A stretch of DNA of 64,000 nucleotides, from positions 3,249,671-3,313,670 of the forward strand of contig CAJSYZ010000002.1 of assembly GCA_910574455.1 (NCBI GenBank), in the 5' to 3' direction. Below are positions 11,559 to 23,227 of the stretch, in pieces (the first letter of the stretch is position 1; the number at the start of each line of letters is the position of its first letter). Origin of the DNA: Trichaptum fuscoviolaceum. Taxonomy: Eukaryota > Basidiomycota > Agaricomycetes > Hymenochaetales > Trichaptaceae. The translations under genes were made by a program, and so were the position numbers. The notes beneath the pieces are model-generated. The model saw nothing but the letters and a program-made list of their open reading frames with translations. It was not told where the DNA came from and did not search any database.

Positions 11559-13026
11559 ATGGTAGAATACAGTCGCATGGACACCGGTGCCGCTGGGCGC
11601 ACTATAGTAGGAGGCAAGGCAGCAGTCGCCACATTTCTGCTCATGCTTTTTGCGTTCGTAGTGGAAAGTCAACTAACACAGGTATGCTATGCAACCAGTG
11701 TATTGGTATCTGTACATTGACTTTTTTATATCAGTATGTTCAATCGAACTTGAATTTTAGACAACCATATCTTTTGTTGTGAGTTTGCTCTGCGATCGGT
11801 ATGATATCAAAAACTCACCCGGCTACAATACTTGGACCTCGCAAGCTACGTCGCACACTCATCAATGACATTCATATTTCCTGTGCACTTGTTGTATCTA
11901 CATGCTTCATCGACTCGCACTGCGTCTGCCTATTGCCGAGGCCTTTCTGCTGCCGTGAAGCAACATCTTTCTCGAGGAACAGCGCTGGTCTCCTTACCAA
12001 ATGAGAGGCCATTCCCGACAGCACGTCTAATATCCATCATATCATGGTGTACACTCGGAATTACCGTTCCGGGCCTCCTTTGGTTTGCTGCCATCACACT
12101 TGCGTCGTAAGTCTTTCCTTAACCTAACGTACTTGATGCACTAGTTCTGATTATATGGCAGTGTGAGCGATGTGACTGCAATTTGGAATACAAATGCATT
12201 CTGGGCCTATGTTATCTCAGTAAAACTTCAGCATTCGACTTGGGAGCCTCGGCGGCTGGCAGCGGTCGTCGTCGCTTGTTTGGGTGTATTCGCTGTCGTT
12301 TACGGGGGCAAGGATTATTCGCACCCGCCTTCCGACTCTCCGGAAGTTACAACTGGCGATGCTCGTCCAACGGCACCTCTTTTTGGTAATCTGCTTACGC
12401 TTGGAGCGTCTATCGGATATGGGTTATACCAAGTCATGTACAAGACTCATGCCGTACCATCCAATGCAGCCATCGAGGACGAGAGCGGCTGGCGACGGCT
12501 CTCCATTTCATCGCAAAGCGAGGAAGATGTCTTTCCCTCTGCGGAAGATGTGGGTTTGAAGCACGACGATCTAGAGGATGATGTGTACCCACCGCCATTC
12601 GGACTTTACGCTAATATGCTCACCTCTGGAATGGGGTTGTTGACATTTTTCGTTTTATGGATACCTCTTCCGGTAATGCACTACTTGGGAGTAGAGCCAT
12701 TTTACCTCCCCCAAGATGCTGTGACCTTTTTTACTGTCGTTGGAATTGCAATGTCCGGAGTAACGTTTTATATGACTTTCATGGTGCGTGGATTTCAGCC
12801 TCATGCCAAAAATACGAAATTTAATGACCATCATTCGCAGATTCTTCTCGCTGTTTGGGGGCCAATCGTAACGTCTGTTGGTAACTTATTAACTATAGTT
12901 TTAGTCTTGATGTCGGACTCCATATTTGGTTCTGCCACGGAGACTTTGACGAGCTGGAGCCTCATTGGGTCCGGTATGATTGTATGCGCATTTGCAATTC
13001 TTACATTCGATACATTCAGATCATAG
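11559..13026 (+). CDS. EamA/SLC35F-like membrane transporter
   Basis: Exons 11559-11681, 11735-11778, 11846-12106, 12162-12783 and 12841-13026 give about 411 residues. It belongs to the drug/metabolite transporter superfamily, fungal SLC35F-like branch: an N-terminal helix (VATFLLMLFAFVVESQLTQ), YVAHSSMTFIFPVHLLYL, DVTAIWNTNAFWAYVIS with VVVACLGVFAVVYGG, and a last pair including ILLAVWGPIVTSVGN and GSGMIVCAFAILTF. About ten helices are expected. A 57-bp stretch (12784-12840) with GTGCGT and CGCAG ends sits in frame without a stop. I treat it as an intron because removing it restores a continuous membrane helix. The substrate is unknown. Confidence 0.8.
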
Positions 13027-13524
13027 AATTCTGCAATTGACAAGTTACGTCACCTTTTATAGGAAGAACTATCGAGAACTATGAGGGGACCTGCGGCCAC
13101 GGGCATTCCTGCACAGAGACCAGGTCAGGTACTGTTGCATGGTATGTAGGTATGTACTGAGAAAACTGGAATATATCCGACTAGCTCGCCATCTCGTCCA
13201 GCTGCCCTTCTTTTTTATGGTATGATGGCGGAAAATCTCAGCGGATTGCTATCAGACGCCTGCAGATTTCATCCCTTTCTGTTTCGTCACTCGTTGCGCT
13301 TAATCTTAGAATCGGTGCGCCTTGCTTCCTAGTTCCGACAATTCAAATTTCCGATAACCAAGCAACAACAAGCCGATATTCGTTTCTTTCTAGTAGGTGC
13401 ACAGCCTTTTGAAGCGCTCGCTCGATAATCCTATGCTGGTGTTACTGGCGCTTGTTCTGGGATGCATAAAAGTTGAGTCCTAACACGACAGTCACTAACT
13501 ACTCAGGCCCCTGCATCACTAAAT
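13027..13524. other. Intergenic, 498 bp
   Basis: No gene recognised. A TATA-like GCATAAAAG lies at about 13464, some 60 bp before the next start. Confidence 0.5.
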
Positions 13525-14235
13525 ATGTCCTTCGAGACTACGTATGTCTACTCGCTCTTGCTCTACTTTCATGTGACTGAATTGCATACAGCTCCCAGTA
13601 CCCAGAATTCAACCAGCCTGTAGGTCGTTCGGACAGTAACAATGCTGAAAGCAATGTAACAATGGTATCTAAGGCCGAAGGGTTGTCAGGATGTGCCAAT
13701 CGCATTGTACCGCTCAACAATAGGTACGCATATTGTTAGCTATAACAAGGCTTCAACTAAAGTTTTGTCTGACTGCTCAGCCAATCTGTCATCAATGGCC
13801 TTAAAGGGTCGTCGGACGAAACTGGAGATCAAGGCGCAGATAGTGAGACAATCTACTTGCCATAGTCCGACTGTGTCTAATAGGAGCTTGAAATTGTAGC
13901 TGATATCAAGTCCTTCAAACCCCTTCAGCCTGCCGACCTCACCTTCAAACGGAGTGGACCTACACTAGCTACTTCGACGTAAGAGCCCCCCGCCCATAAA
14001 TGAATGTTAACTCATGTTTATGAACAGAGCGATAGACCTCAGTGAAGAATCTATATGTCTTAGATATATTCCGAGAGGGAGAGCTGAAAACAAAACTGCC
14101 GTTAGTACGACAAAGAACGGCAGTACTACAACCACCAAAGCTGTGAGAAAGGTCAAGAATTCGGACGTTACGAAAGCAGGACCTCCCATGCCTACCAACA
14201 GGTCGAGTGCCAGCGTTGTTCCGAAGAAAAAATGA
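13525..14235 (+). CDS. Small hydrophilic protein of unknown function
   Basis: Not recognised. Five exons (13525-13541, 13592-13723, 13781-13842, 13900-13978, 14028-14235) stay in phase and give about 165 residues. It begins MSFETTSQYPEFNQPVG and has an acidic, Ser/Asn-rich middle. A segment KSFKPLQPADLTFKRSG follows, and then a basic Thr/Lys-rich tail ending VVPKKK. No transmembrane helix or signal peptide. The basic C terminus would suit a nuclear or nucleic-acid-binding protein, but that is inference. The exon 3-4 junction was chosen from two possible acceptors because only the one at 13899 keeps the frame open. Confidence 0.55.
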
Positions 14236-14426
14236 CACTTCAAGCTGGAGTACGAAGTCGAAGACTTGGGCATGAGTATTTCACTCCTCTTATTTATATG
14301 TTTTTTTGTACATCAAGTTATCAGTATCAGCTACTCTGTAATCTAGCACGCGTATTAATTACACTATCTAACAACGTACAGCTCAAGACATGACTATGTG
14401 TGAACGTGGATATAATAAATAGTACA

Positions 14427-16639
14427 TTAGAGCCATCCTCTACATCGTTCGCTTCCACACAAACAACGTGTCCGCCCTTTCGCTGCTTTACCCTTCCCTT
14501 TCCCGAGTATTGCTGCAAGAGTAGCAGCCGGATCGTAGTCGATAGTAATCTCTGACCCTGCAGGAATAGTCTTCACAGCGACGTACGCAATATTCGGCAT
14601 GTTGGCCTAAGACAGACAGAGGGCACTGGCGATCAATGACTGACAAGATGGGCGAATGATGGCTCACGCACCTGCCTCACGGTGTCAAATAGTACATTGT
14701 AGATCTTCGCGGACGGATCGCATGAATGGCTATGCCAATTAATAAAGCAAATCATTATAGTGGAGAATTGTCGACATACTTAACAAATCGAGTCCAGTTT
14801 CCTACATTCAAATGTATCTCTGTCTTACTCATAGAAGTTTCTAATTGCAAGCTTACCTGCATCATGAGCACCTATTGTATACCGCTCTTCAAACTCTGGA
14901 TCACCATCCCTTAAATCCAGAGCGAACGTATATGCTTGGGCCTCCCGACTCAGTTTTCCTGCTTTCTTTCGAGTCCTATCGACGATAAAGTTAGTCGTCC
15001 AAGTTGTGAATCATTTGAAAGTCAACTGTTCTGTACATCACGCGGCTGGAAGAAGTTCATCAGTCGATTGGGTATCGTCTGATATTCAAGTTCAAAGGCT
15101 TACCCAGTGTATAATCCGAGAACTTTCCCTTCTGGTATATCCGTTCCAGTCCGGACACCCCAGCCGAGCTTTGCAGTCTTAAAAATCTCTATCGGAAAAT
15201 CTCGGGGCTTTTGGGCAACCCGATTTCCGCAGGCTTCACCGCACGAACAGCGCTGTGAGTCAAATTTCCTTCAATTAAATCACCCAAAGTTCTGTGGGTT
15301 GGCATAGTACCTCATTGCACTCAACCACCTCCCCATGGTCCGTGAAAAGAAATAATCCCTGAGTTATTGTTAAGATGTGAGAATCACTGAGAACAGAGAG
15401 CAAAGACCTCACATTTCTATCGTATGCAAGGGTAGGCATATCCGCACTATCGTTGCACTGAGAATCAGCCTGACATTCACATGCAAGGCCATTAGAGTTG
15501 CATCGCTCTTCACAATTGCACCCCATCAAAAAGTCTATATAGCTTTCAGGCGGCATAACATCCTCATCACTGTAGATTATGAGTGTCGTTGTCGTAGGTC
15601 AATGCATAAACTCACTATGTACGACTGGACTCTAGGTACAGAAAGTCATCACTGATTGGGGGATGTTCCTCGTCATCGACCTCGTTTACGATGCGTATTT
15701 CAGCTGCGCCCACTTTCGCCGCCTCCTCATTCCAACGTTTCTCAAGTATTTCGGACATGGGTGGCCACCGCTTGCTGGAAGACGGGGACCGGGGAGCCTG
15801 GGTGGCCGGCGAGATTTGTGCCTTCACCTTTTTCAACTTGAATAAATCAAGTAAATTATTATTCTGAGTAAAAAAAACTGTGTGATATCTACCGTTGTTG
15901 CAGGTGCGGTAGGCATGACAGACTGTGAAGCCTGATCAGTCCTTGGTACTGTGGCTATAACTTCCCCGTGTCGCGCGCGTTTCTTCCCTTGGGCGATTTC
16001 ATTAACTCTAGCAGTTCGTTGTTTCTTCAGCTGTTCAACTTCGTCATTCCAGTCCGTCGCGTCAGACTGGCCATTATGCGAGCGTTCCTTCCATAATTGA
16101 AGCTTCTCTTCAAAGGCTTCTGCACTTTCTGCTGTGTGTATATCATGCGGAAGGCTAGAAGATATCCGATGCATATTGATGTCAGTGGAAGCTTGGGCAG
16201 CCAACTTTCTCTGCTTCTTTGCATGTTTCCTCCAAGTCGAAAGGAGATTTTGATTTCCATCCAAGGCATACTCCCAGGTGGTCGAAGTCCCGTCGGCACG
16301 CTGCCAATCAGCCCAATGTATCTATATGAAGCTAATCATTAAGAGGAGCACCAGCTGTAAAGAAAATAAGACAACTTGATATCTGTCACATCGCATGATT
16401 CAATTCTAAGAAATCAAGTGACGCAAGATAAAGCTGACGTACGATCTTTTGTAGAAGATGTCTATCTCTTCATTGACTACAGCTTCTACCTCCCAGAGTT
16501 TTTCTCCATCATCATCGTCCTCCTCTTCCCATTGGCGAGGTGAGTCAGATTGAGGAAATGCCCGGTAGTCCGATGGAGGCGTTGATGATCTACTATCGTC
16601 GATATCTGTTATGGTTGGACTTGGCCTTTTCACTGGCAT
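14427..16639 (-). CDS. CLR4: Histone H3K9 methyltransferase, Clr4/SUV39 type
   Basis: A multi-exon gene with the full SUV39 domain order. The N-terminal chromodomain is split by an intron: EKLWEVEAVVNEEIDIFYKR, then IHWADWQRADGTSTTWEY. A charged linker follows (about 16250-15640). The pre-SET Cys cluster includes GCNCEERC, CECQADSQC and RCSCGEACGNR, binding zinc. The SET domain has KLGWGVRT, RFVNHSCDPS (SAM and substrate site) and EITIDYDP. The post-SET motif CLCGSERCRGWL ends the protein. Such enzymes trimethylate H3K9 and nucleate heterochromatin by binding their own mark. The start at 16639 (MPVKRPSP) is preferred over an in-frame ATG at 16675 that would add a hydrophobic stretch. Head to head with DNA ligase, 180 bp apart. 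Confidence 0.92.
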
Positions 16640-16753
16640 GTCGATTATGAGTAGAAGATAAATGTCGAGGTTCAAAAAGGGTCCTCGCGTAGTCGCTGCT
16701 GGGAAATACTACTTACATATGGCATACTAGTATAACGCGGTTCAACTTACGCG

Positions 16754-16788
16754 ACGCGTCATTTGTGCATGTTTATGCTGCGACGCGT
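16754..16788. promoter_or_regulatory. Paired ACGCGT (MCB) boxes in a divergent promoter
   Basis: ACGCGT occurs at 16754-16759 and 16783-16788, 29 bp apart, each within the same GCGACGCGTC-like context. They lie between the starts of the H3K9 methyltransferase (16639, -) and DNA ligase I (16820, +). ACGCGT is the MluI cell-cycle box bound by the MBF factor in ascomycete yeasts, and CDC9 ligase is a known MBF target there. Binding in this fungus is inferred. Confidence 0.65.
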
Positions 16789-16819
16789 CTCAATCCACCG
16801 TGTACTCAGAGTCACTGCA

Positions 16820-19800
16820 ATGGCAGGTCGTCAGCAGACATTGGGTATCTACTCTTCTTATCACTCATTCTTGCATACTAAATACGAGCAGGTAAATTCT
16901 TCGAAATGCCAAGAGGAATGAAAGCTGCTCCGCCCCAACAAGCAAGCCTGAATGAGCTATGGGGTAGCAAAGGCAAGAAGACTTCAACCAATGGAAATGA
17001 TCCCGTTAAAACACACCCGACTTCTGAGGCCACAAAGGACATTGGCATGAAGGAAGCTGATGGAAAGAAAACGAAGGGTCGGTACTGGCCTTTTACCATC
17101 GAAGATATTGACTCAGAATGCCGACGCCACTGTAGCGAAGAGTCCCCCCACTTCAGTCGCGACGCGAAGCTTTGAACGTTCGTATTTGTATCCATTCCAC
17201 GATATAAGTGTAAGAGTAACAATCTACCTAGCATCTGAGAGTCGGCCTACGAAGAAGCGAAGGATCATTGAGTCTGATGATGAAGCTGAGGTTTGTGAGT
17301 ACACTGCACTGTATTGACTATTTCTATTGACTTTCCTTACGTAGGTATACGCAAATTCATGCCTTACAACGACTACTATGCTGATTCACTTCTAGATTGA
17401 GCTCGGAACATCCTCGAGTTCGCGTAAAGAATCGCGATTATTGCATGCGAACACGCACGTAAAGGAGACTGTCGAACACCCGGAAACTAGCGAGGCAGAT
17501 GATCTCGGGGAGGAAGAAATTGAGGAGGACGAGGAGGATGTTGCTGAAGAGAAGGCTGCTGCATCAAAAACGTACGATCTCTAAGCCACTGACTGAGTTG
17601 CTCTGACCGGGTTCTCCAGCGCACAATTTGCTTTGGACAAGATAGACGAAGTCGATATTGATGGCGGGTGGAAGACTGGAGATCCGTTCGTGCCCAGCTT
17701 AAACTACAAATCTATATCATAACAGGCTTTCCAGAGTTCCTTATGCCGCACTTGCGAAAGCCTTCTCTCAGATTGAAGCTACAACGAAGCGCATCGAGAA
17801 GACAACGATCCTCACAGCTCTGCTTTTACTAGTCATTCGAAGAAGCGCGCCAGGAGATTTTAAATCACTACTTCAAACTGTCTATTTGTGCATCAACCGT
17901 GTATGTATTTATCTTATAACGAAGCTTCTCAACCTCCATCTGAACATTCATAGTTAAGTCCTGATTATGTCGGCATCGAGCTCGGCATAGGCGAGAGTCT
18001 TCTAATCAAGGCCATTGGAGAATCCACTGGGCGTAGTCTTTCGATTGTCAAGGCAGATTTGAAGAAGGAAGGAGACCTCGGTCTTGTTGCTATGGTTAGT
18101 GCCAGGTTTTTCTCAATAGATGATCTCCTTGCTTATGTGATGTATTAAGAACTCCAAAAACAGCCAAAAGACATTGTTTAAGCCAAAGCGACTTACAGTT
18201 CCTTATGTTTTTACTAGTTTACGTGAAATTGCCCTAAGTTCAGGCCATTCAGTGAGCTTTTTATTGCACTAGCACACGCGGATACTCACGCTCGTACGAT
18301 AGTCTCAAGCAAAAAAGGTTTCTATTATCACGAAGCTCTTGGCTGCTTGTCAAGGTCATGAGGCGAAATATATTGTTCGTAGTCTTGAAGGGAAACTTAG
18401 GATTGGCAATGCGGAACGGACTGTTCTTGTCGCGTTGGCGCACGCCGTTGTATTGCACGAGAAGGAGAAATGTAAGCACTATAAAGCACTATTCTGTCTA
18501 TTTCTTACCACCAATTATCTTAGCGGACAAAAAGTGGTCTAATGAGAAACTGACTACCCGATTGGAAGAAGGTTCTAATATCTTGAAGTCTGTGTACAGG
18601 TACGTAGAAACGACGGGCATTGGTAGCAATAATTGACGTTGGATTTGCCAGTGAATTGCCATCCTATGATTTGGTCATTCCAGCACTCCTTGAAGTCGGC
18701 ATCGAAAACGTCCCAAGCAAGTGCAAGCTGAGCCCTGGAGTACCTCTGAAACCTATGTTAGCCAAGCCGACGAAGGCAATCAGTGAAGTATTAGACCGAT
18801 GTGAAGGAAAAAAGTTCACCTGCGAGTACAAGTACGATGGCGAAAGAGCTCAGGTTCGTGTAATGGATGAGTAATGAGGATTGCCGACTCACATACTGAA
18901 CTCAAGGTTCATAAACTTGAAGACGGTAGTGTTGCTGTCTTTAGTCGCAATTCGGAAGACATGAGCAAAAAATACCCGGACCTTGTGGAACAACTCCCTC
19001 ATGTAGGCCTATCTAATAACCGGGCAATATATCACTTACACGTATAATACCGCAGTGTGTAAAGGACACTGCGAAGACGTTTGTTCTCGACACGGAGGCT
19101 GTTGCCTATGATGTTAAAGAAGACAAACTTATGCCATTTCAAGAACTCAGCAAACGGAAAAGGAAGGATGTCAAGATCGAGGATATTCAAGTTAGAGTAT
19201 GCCTGTTTGCGTTTGATTTACTCTATCTTAACGGCGAGGTAAGCATGTATATGTCGTTTTGTTCTTGTTAACCTTTGACGATTGCAATCAATTTTCCTCT
19301 AGCCATTACTGCATAAACCACTTTCAGAGCGTCGCGAACTGCTACGAGAGCATTTTCAGCCCGTTAAGGGAGAATTCGGCTTTGCGAAGTCATCAGACGG
19401 CGAAACGACAGATGCAATCCAGACATTCCTAGACGAAAGTGTAAAAGATGGATGCGAAGGCCTAATGATTAAGATGTTAGATACCGAAGCAAGTTATTAT
19501 GAACCGAGCCGACGCAGTGTCAACTGGCTGAAGGTAAGCTACACACTTAAAGCCAGATATTTCATTGTCTCACTGCGTTTAAACATTAGCTTAAGAAGGA
19601 TTATCTGGCGGGGGTTGGTGACTCACTTGACCTTGTCGTCGTCGGTGCCTACTATGGCAAAGGAAAACGCACCAACGTCTACGGCGCCTTCTTATTGGCA
19701 TGTTACGACGCCGATTCAGAAGTGTACCAGACTATTTGCAAGATCGGAACAGGCTTCAGCGAAGAGGCTCTGCAAAAGCATTATGATGAATTGAAGCCAC

Positions 19801-20230
19801 TTGAAATGATAAAACCGAGAGGGGACATTAAGATTGGGGGAGCGAAACCCGAGGTGTGGTTTGAGCCGAAGGTCGTTTGGGAGGTACTCACGGCGGATCT
19901 GAGCTTGAGTCCCGTTTATACTGCAGCACAAGGATTGGTACGAAATTTTACTTGGGTCCTTGTATAGAGTACTGACTATCATTTTTCGCTTTCCTAGATT
20001 GACGAGAGGGGAATCTCGTTGCGTTTCCCTAGGTTTATTCGTGTGAGGGACGATAAAACCGCAGATGACGCGACAGGTCCCGACCAGGTGCGAACAGAGC
20101 GGAATTTACTGCAAACATTTCTCACTCACGATTAATGTAGATTGCCGAGATGTATGAACGTCAAAGCCTAGCACAGACGAAAACAGGAAAGAAGAAGAGA
20201 GGCAATGATGCAGAAGATGACTTCTGGTAG
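16820..20230 (+). CDS. CDC9: ATP-dependent DNA ligase I
   Basis: A long multi-exon gene for the replicative nick-sealing ligase. The first exon (MAGRQQTLG) joins KFFEMPRG to form a PCNA-interacting box QQTLGKFF at residues 5-12, the expected position. A disordered acidic and Lys-rich region follows ([17 protein letters not shown]). The ligase N-terminal helical domain includes [20 protein letters not shown] and [20 protein letters not shown]. The catalytic motif is [11 protein letters not shown] with the adenylated Lys; later motifs are [20 protein letters not shown] and NWLKLKKDYL. The OB-fold lies near [17 protein letters not shown]. The protein ends DAEDDFW. It joins Okazaki fragments in the nucleus and may also serve mitochondria. 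The ACGCGT pair upstream suggests S-phase expression. Confidence 0.95.
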
Positions 20231-20408
20231 CTTTTGTCTTCCGCAAACCAGCATTTTTTCTATGACTTTCACTTTTTCGCCTTCTTGAGTATTATGGTCT
20301 TGTATGAGTATCATAGGTATCGGATAAATACCCTATCTCCGCTTCCTGAAGTGCAAATAGATATTAAAGATAGACTCGTACAATATCGATGATCACGAAA
20401 TCCATCCT

Positions 20409-21081
20409 CTACTTTCCGACAACCTTTTTCTCCACGTTCGCTGCCTTCGCCTCCGCTGCCTCAACAGCCTGTAGAACTTCGCTCTTGACTTCCTTCGCAG
20501 CATCAACACCTGGAGCGCCAAGAGACTTTTCCCTGCCACCCATGTACCAGTAATTTACAAACCGGGCCTCCTGAACGAGTTGGGCAGCCGAATTCGTGAG
20601 ATGGCAGGCAAAGAGCAAATAATTTCGAGGTTGCACGCGCCATGCTGTACATCGAAGCACAGTTAAGCTTTCATTCTTCTGTATCAGTATAGAATGAGTT
20701 CATAACTCACCAAATCTCATGAACACCACGCTGCACCGACGGAATGCATAAATAATCATATTGTATCACCAAACATCTGACTGAACATACGAATAACACG
20801 CAAGGGCAGTTGTCATTGTCCCCGATATAACCTCCTCACTCTTTTTCAAGTCTGCAAGAGCAGCTAAAGGTAAGCCCCAGTTGGCGACCTAGAGGAACAA
20901 CATTTGAAATTGGGCTCATGATAATCTATTAGGGACGACGCACTGGGCCCCAGAAGTGTGTGCCTATACAAGTGCAGGGTAATTAAAATGGCGATATCAT
21001 GCATCAGAAGCGAAGATACGTACTGAAGAAGTATTGACGACCAGCTGGCGATTTGAGCCAATTGACGAAGGTTGATGCCAT
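20409..21081 (-). CDS. MPC1: Mitochondrial pyruvate carrier subunit 1
   Basis: A multi-exon gene encoding an MPC1-type inner-membrane protein. It pairs with an MPC2-type partner to import pyruvate into mitochondria. Seen in order: [77 protein letters not shown] and [19 protein letters not shown]. These cover the amphipathic N-terminal helix and the family's helices. The C terminus carries about 45 extra residues rich in Ala, Glu and Lys ([17 protein letters not shown]), a probable short helix. It lies tail to tail with DNA ligase, 178 bp apart. Confidence 0.94.
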
Positions 21082-21365
21082 TGTGCGAGAAGGTAAGTGA
21101 AGGAGTCGGGACAAGTCACTGGGGTTGAGCTTAGAGGTAACTGGAAGTGCAAGCTGTAATGACAAACTGAATTACATAATAATGTGTGTAATAAATACGA
21201 ATATTATTGTGTTTTACTGGACACGAGGCAGCGAAGGCAGTACGAGCGCACTCTCAAGACAGCCAAAACGATGGCTCTCCCATATCTCTCCTTCTTCCCT
21301 ACCCCCTCTTTTCCGCCGTCGCCCAGCGTCTCTTCCTCATCGTCAACGTCGTACAGCTAGCCAAG

Positions 21366-22844
21366 ATGCAGTATGGAGGCATGTCCCAAGGCTATCCAAC
21401 TGCACCTTCGTATATGTATGCACCCTCTGGCCCGCAGAACCCAGGTCTCTATGCTCAGCCAGTCGGCGCAGCGCCTTACCAGCTCACACGTCCACAGAAC
21501 TCACGTTATGGCTCTATGAGGGAGTTTCCTGTGACGAACCCATACGCTTCTCCAGCAGGAGCGCTCATGCCAATTCCGGGCGAGAGCCATGGTCGACGTG
21601 GTCGACAACGTCCCGCCAACCACCGCTCTGAATCTGACCCAGCGAAGAAACCGCTCAAGTCCGCCATGAAGAAGCCCAAGAGGTCTGAGCATGTCCTGCC
21701 AAACGGCGGGCCTCACCGCTCACAAACGATGCCGGCCATGGAAGAGATCGGGCGCTTCAGATCGCGCCATTCTGAAGTTGGGCATGACGATGAGCTCGCT
21801 CGGACGCGGACTATCTCTGACCCCAACCGAGGCCGCGCCAACCAGTTTTCACGACCTCGAACACGATCTCAAGCAGAACATCACTATACTCCAAGTATGT
21901 ACCAGCCAAACTGTGCATAATAGTACCCTTAACTGACATATTCACCAGGCCACATTTTTGTCGGTTTCGGTGGATCCAATACTCTGAACATGGGGAGCGT
22001 CAACCGACAAGCGACAGTGGATCTCATCCGTGAGCGTGTGCTAGCAATATGGCCCGAGGGTCTTCTTTTCCAGAGATACACGAACGAGACGAACGAATAT
22101 CGGGCCCAATTCGTTGGCAATCCATGGACTACGAAGGGTCCGTATCGATTGTTGTATGGGGTTTTCTTCTACTACTAAGAACATGCGTTGATGACCATGC
22201 ATTGTAGTGCCATGAAAATGATCTTGGAGCTCTTCGCAGTCCTCTATCGCCAGGTCTTGGATTTTTTCTAACGCTCCCAAATAGTACTTACATGTTGTAT
22301 AGGGCTTCTCATGCACGTCGGCCATTGATATGGGACATCCTGTGAGTTCACAGATAAGAGTGGCAACCCTTGCTCACCGTTATGCCTCAGACTCGGATTC
22401 CGCGGCTTGTCTTCTCAGCACGACAACCTGATCTTGACCCGGACTTCTTTATTATCGCATTTTCTAGTGGACGTCGTAAAATGGAGACGGTCAATCTACC
22501 TGAGCCTTTATGCTTGACATTGGCGGAAGCCCTTCGTCAAGCATTCAATCGAAATCTCACGAGTGCCGTCTTGGACCCGAACGAGATGTATAAGCTCGAG
22601 TTAAGCAGGGAGTTCGATCGCGAGTGTCATTTACAATTTAGACACATCTGCTATAAATTGACTAATGCTACTTCCAGAATCAGCTGATCTCGTCGCCGCA
22701 GTCATTCTTGAACATATGATCACGGAAGGTTTCAGACTCGAGGCAACCATTCCGCTCTCCCATTCAGGACTCTGGAGCCTTATTCAAGGTCGAAAGGAGG
22801 TCTGGGTATTCCGACGAGTCTCTCGCTCTCATGCAGCTATGTAA
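21366..22844 (+). CDS. Conserved fungal protein of unknown function
   Basis: Function not recognised. The ATG at 21366 starts MQYGGMSQGYPTAPSYMY. The first ~180 residues are low-complexity (Pro, Tyr, Gly, then Arg/Ser/His with basic KKPLKSAMKKPKR, a possible nuclear signal). After an intron near 21895 comes a folded-looking part: HIFVGFGGSNTLNMGS, VDLIRERVLAIWPEGLLFQR, AMKMILELFAVLYRQGF, RIPRLVFSARQPDLDPDFFI, KMETVNLPEPLCLTLAEAL and ADLVAAVILEHMITEGFRLE. I recall similar basidiomycete proteins without assigned function. No catalytic signature, signal peptide or transmembrane helix is visible. The C-terminal region looks like a compact alpha/beta domain. Confidence 0.75.
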
Positions 22845-23227
22845 CGCCGAGGTGATGATCTTGATGAACTAATGGCTTCACGATACAAAATTTTGGCACT
22901 CAGTTTCGACTGGGAGTTCAGATCTCTTTGGGGTATAAAATTCATTGGTTATCTGTGTGATATCAGCCTCGCCTCTCATTCCTACTCTGATCTTATAGAT
23001 TGTCCCTTCCCTATGTTTCACCGGTTAAAATGTACAATTAAACAGTTATTTATGTATAGTAATAGTTTTTTTTTGCATGATTCTTCTGAAGTAGGGTGTT
23101 CTAGTCACTATTGTACATTAATACAAGCATATTCGGACTGCTCTACGAGGACAAGGAGTTAACGGGGACCGATGACGAGGGCGCCCATCTGCCAAGCACC
23201 TCTGTTGGCTCAGGCATTAGGGATACT
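22845..23227. other. Convergent 3' intergenic region
   Basis: Lies between the stops of the + unknown gene and the - WD40 gene. AT-rich with a nine-T run near 23066. Nothing coding seen. Confidence 0.6.

Noticed and set aside
16639..16675. Earlier in-frame ATG for the H3K9 methyltransferase
   Set aside because: It would add MNLDIYLLLIID, which is unlike the hydrophilic N termini of this family; kept only as an alternative.
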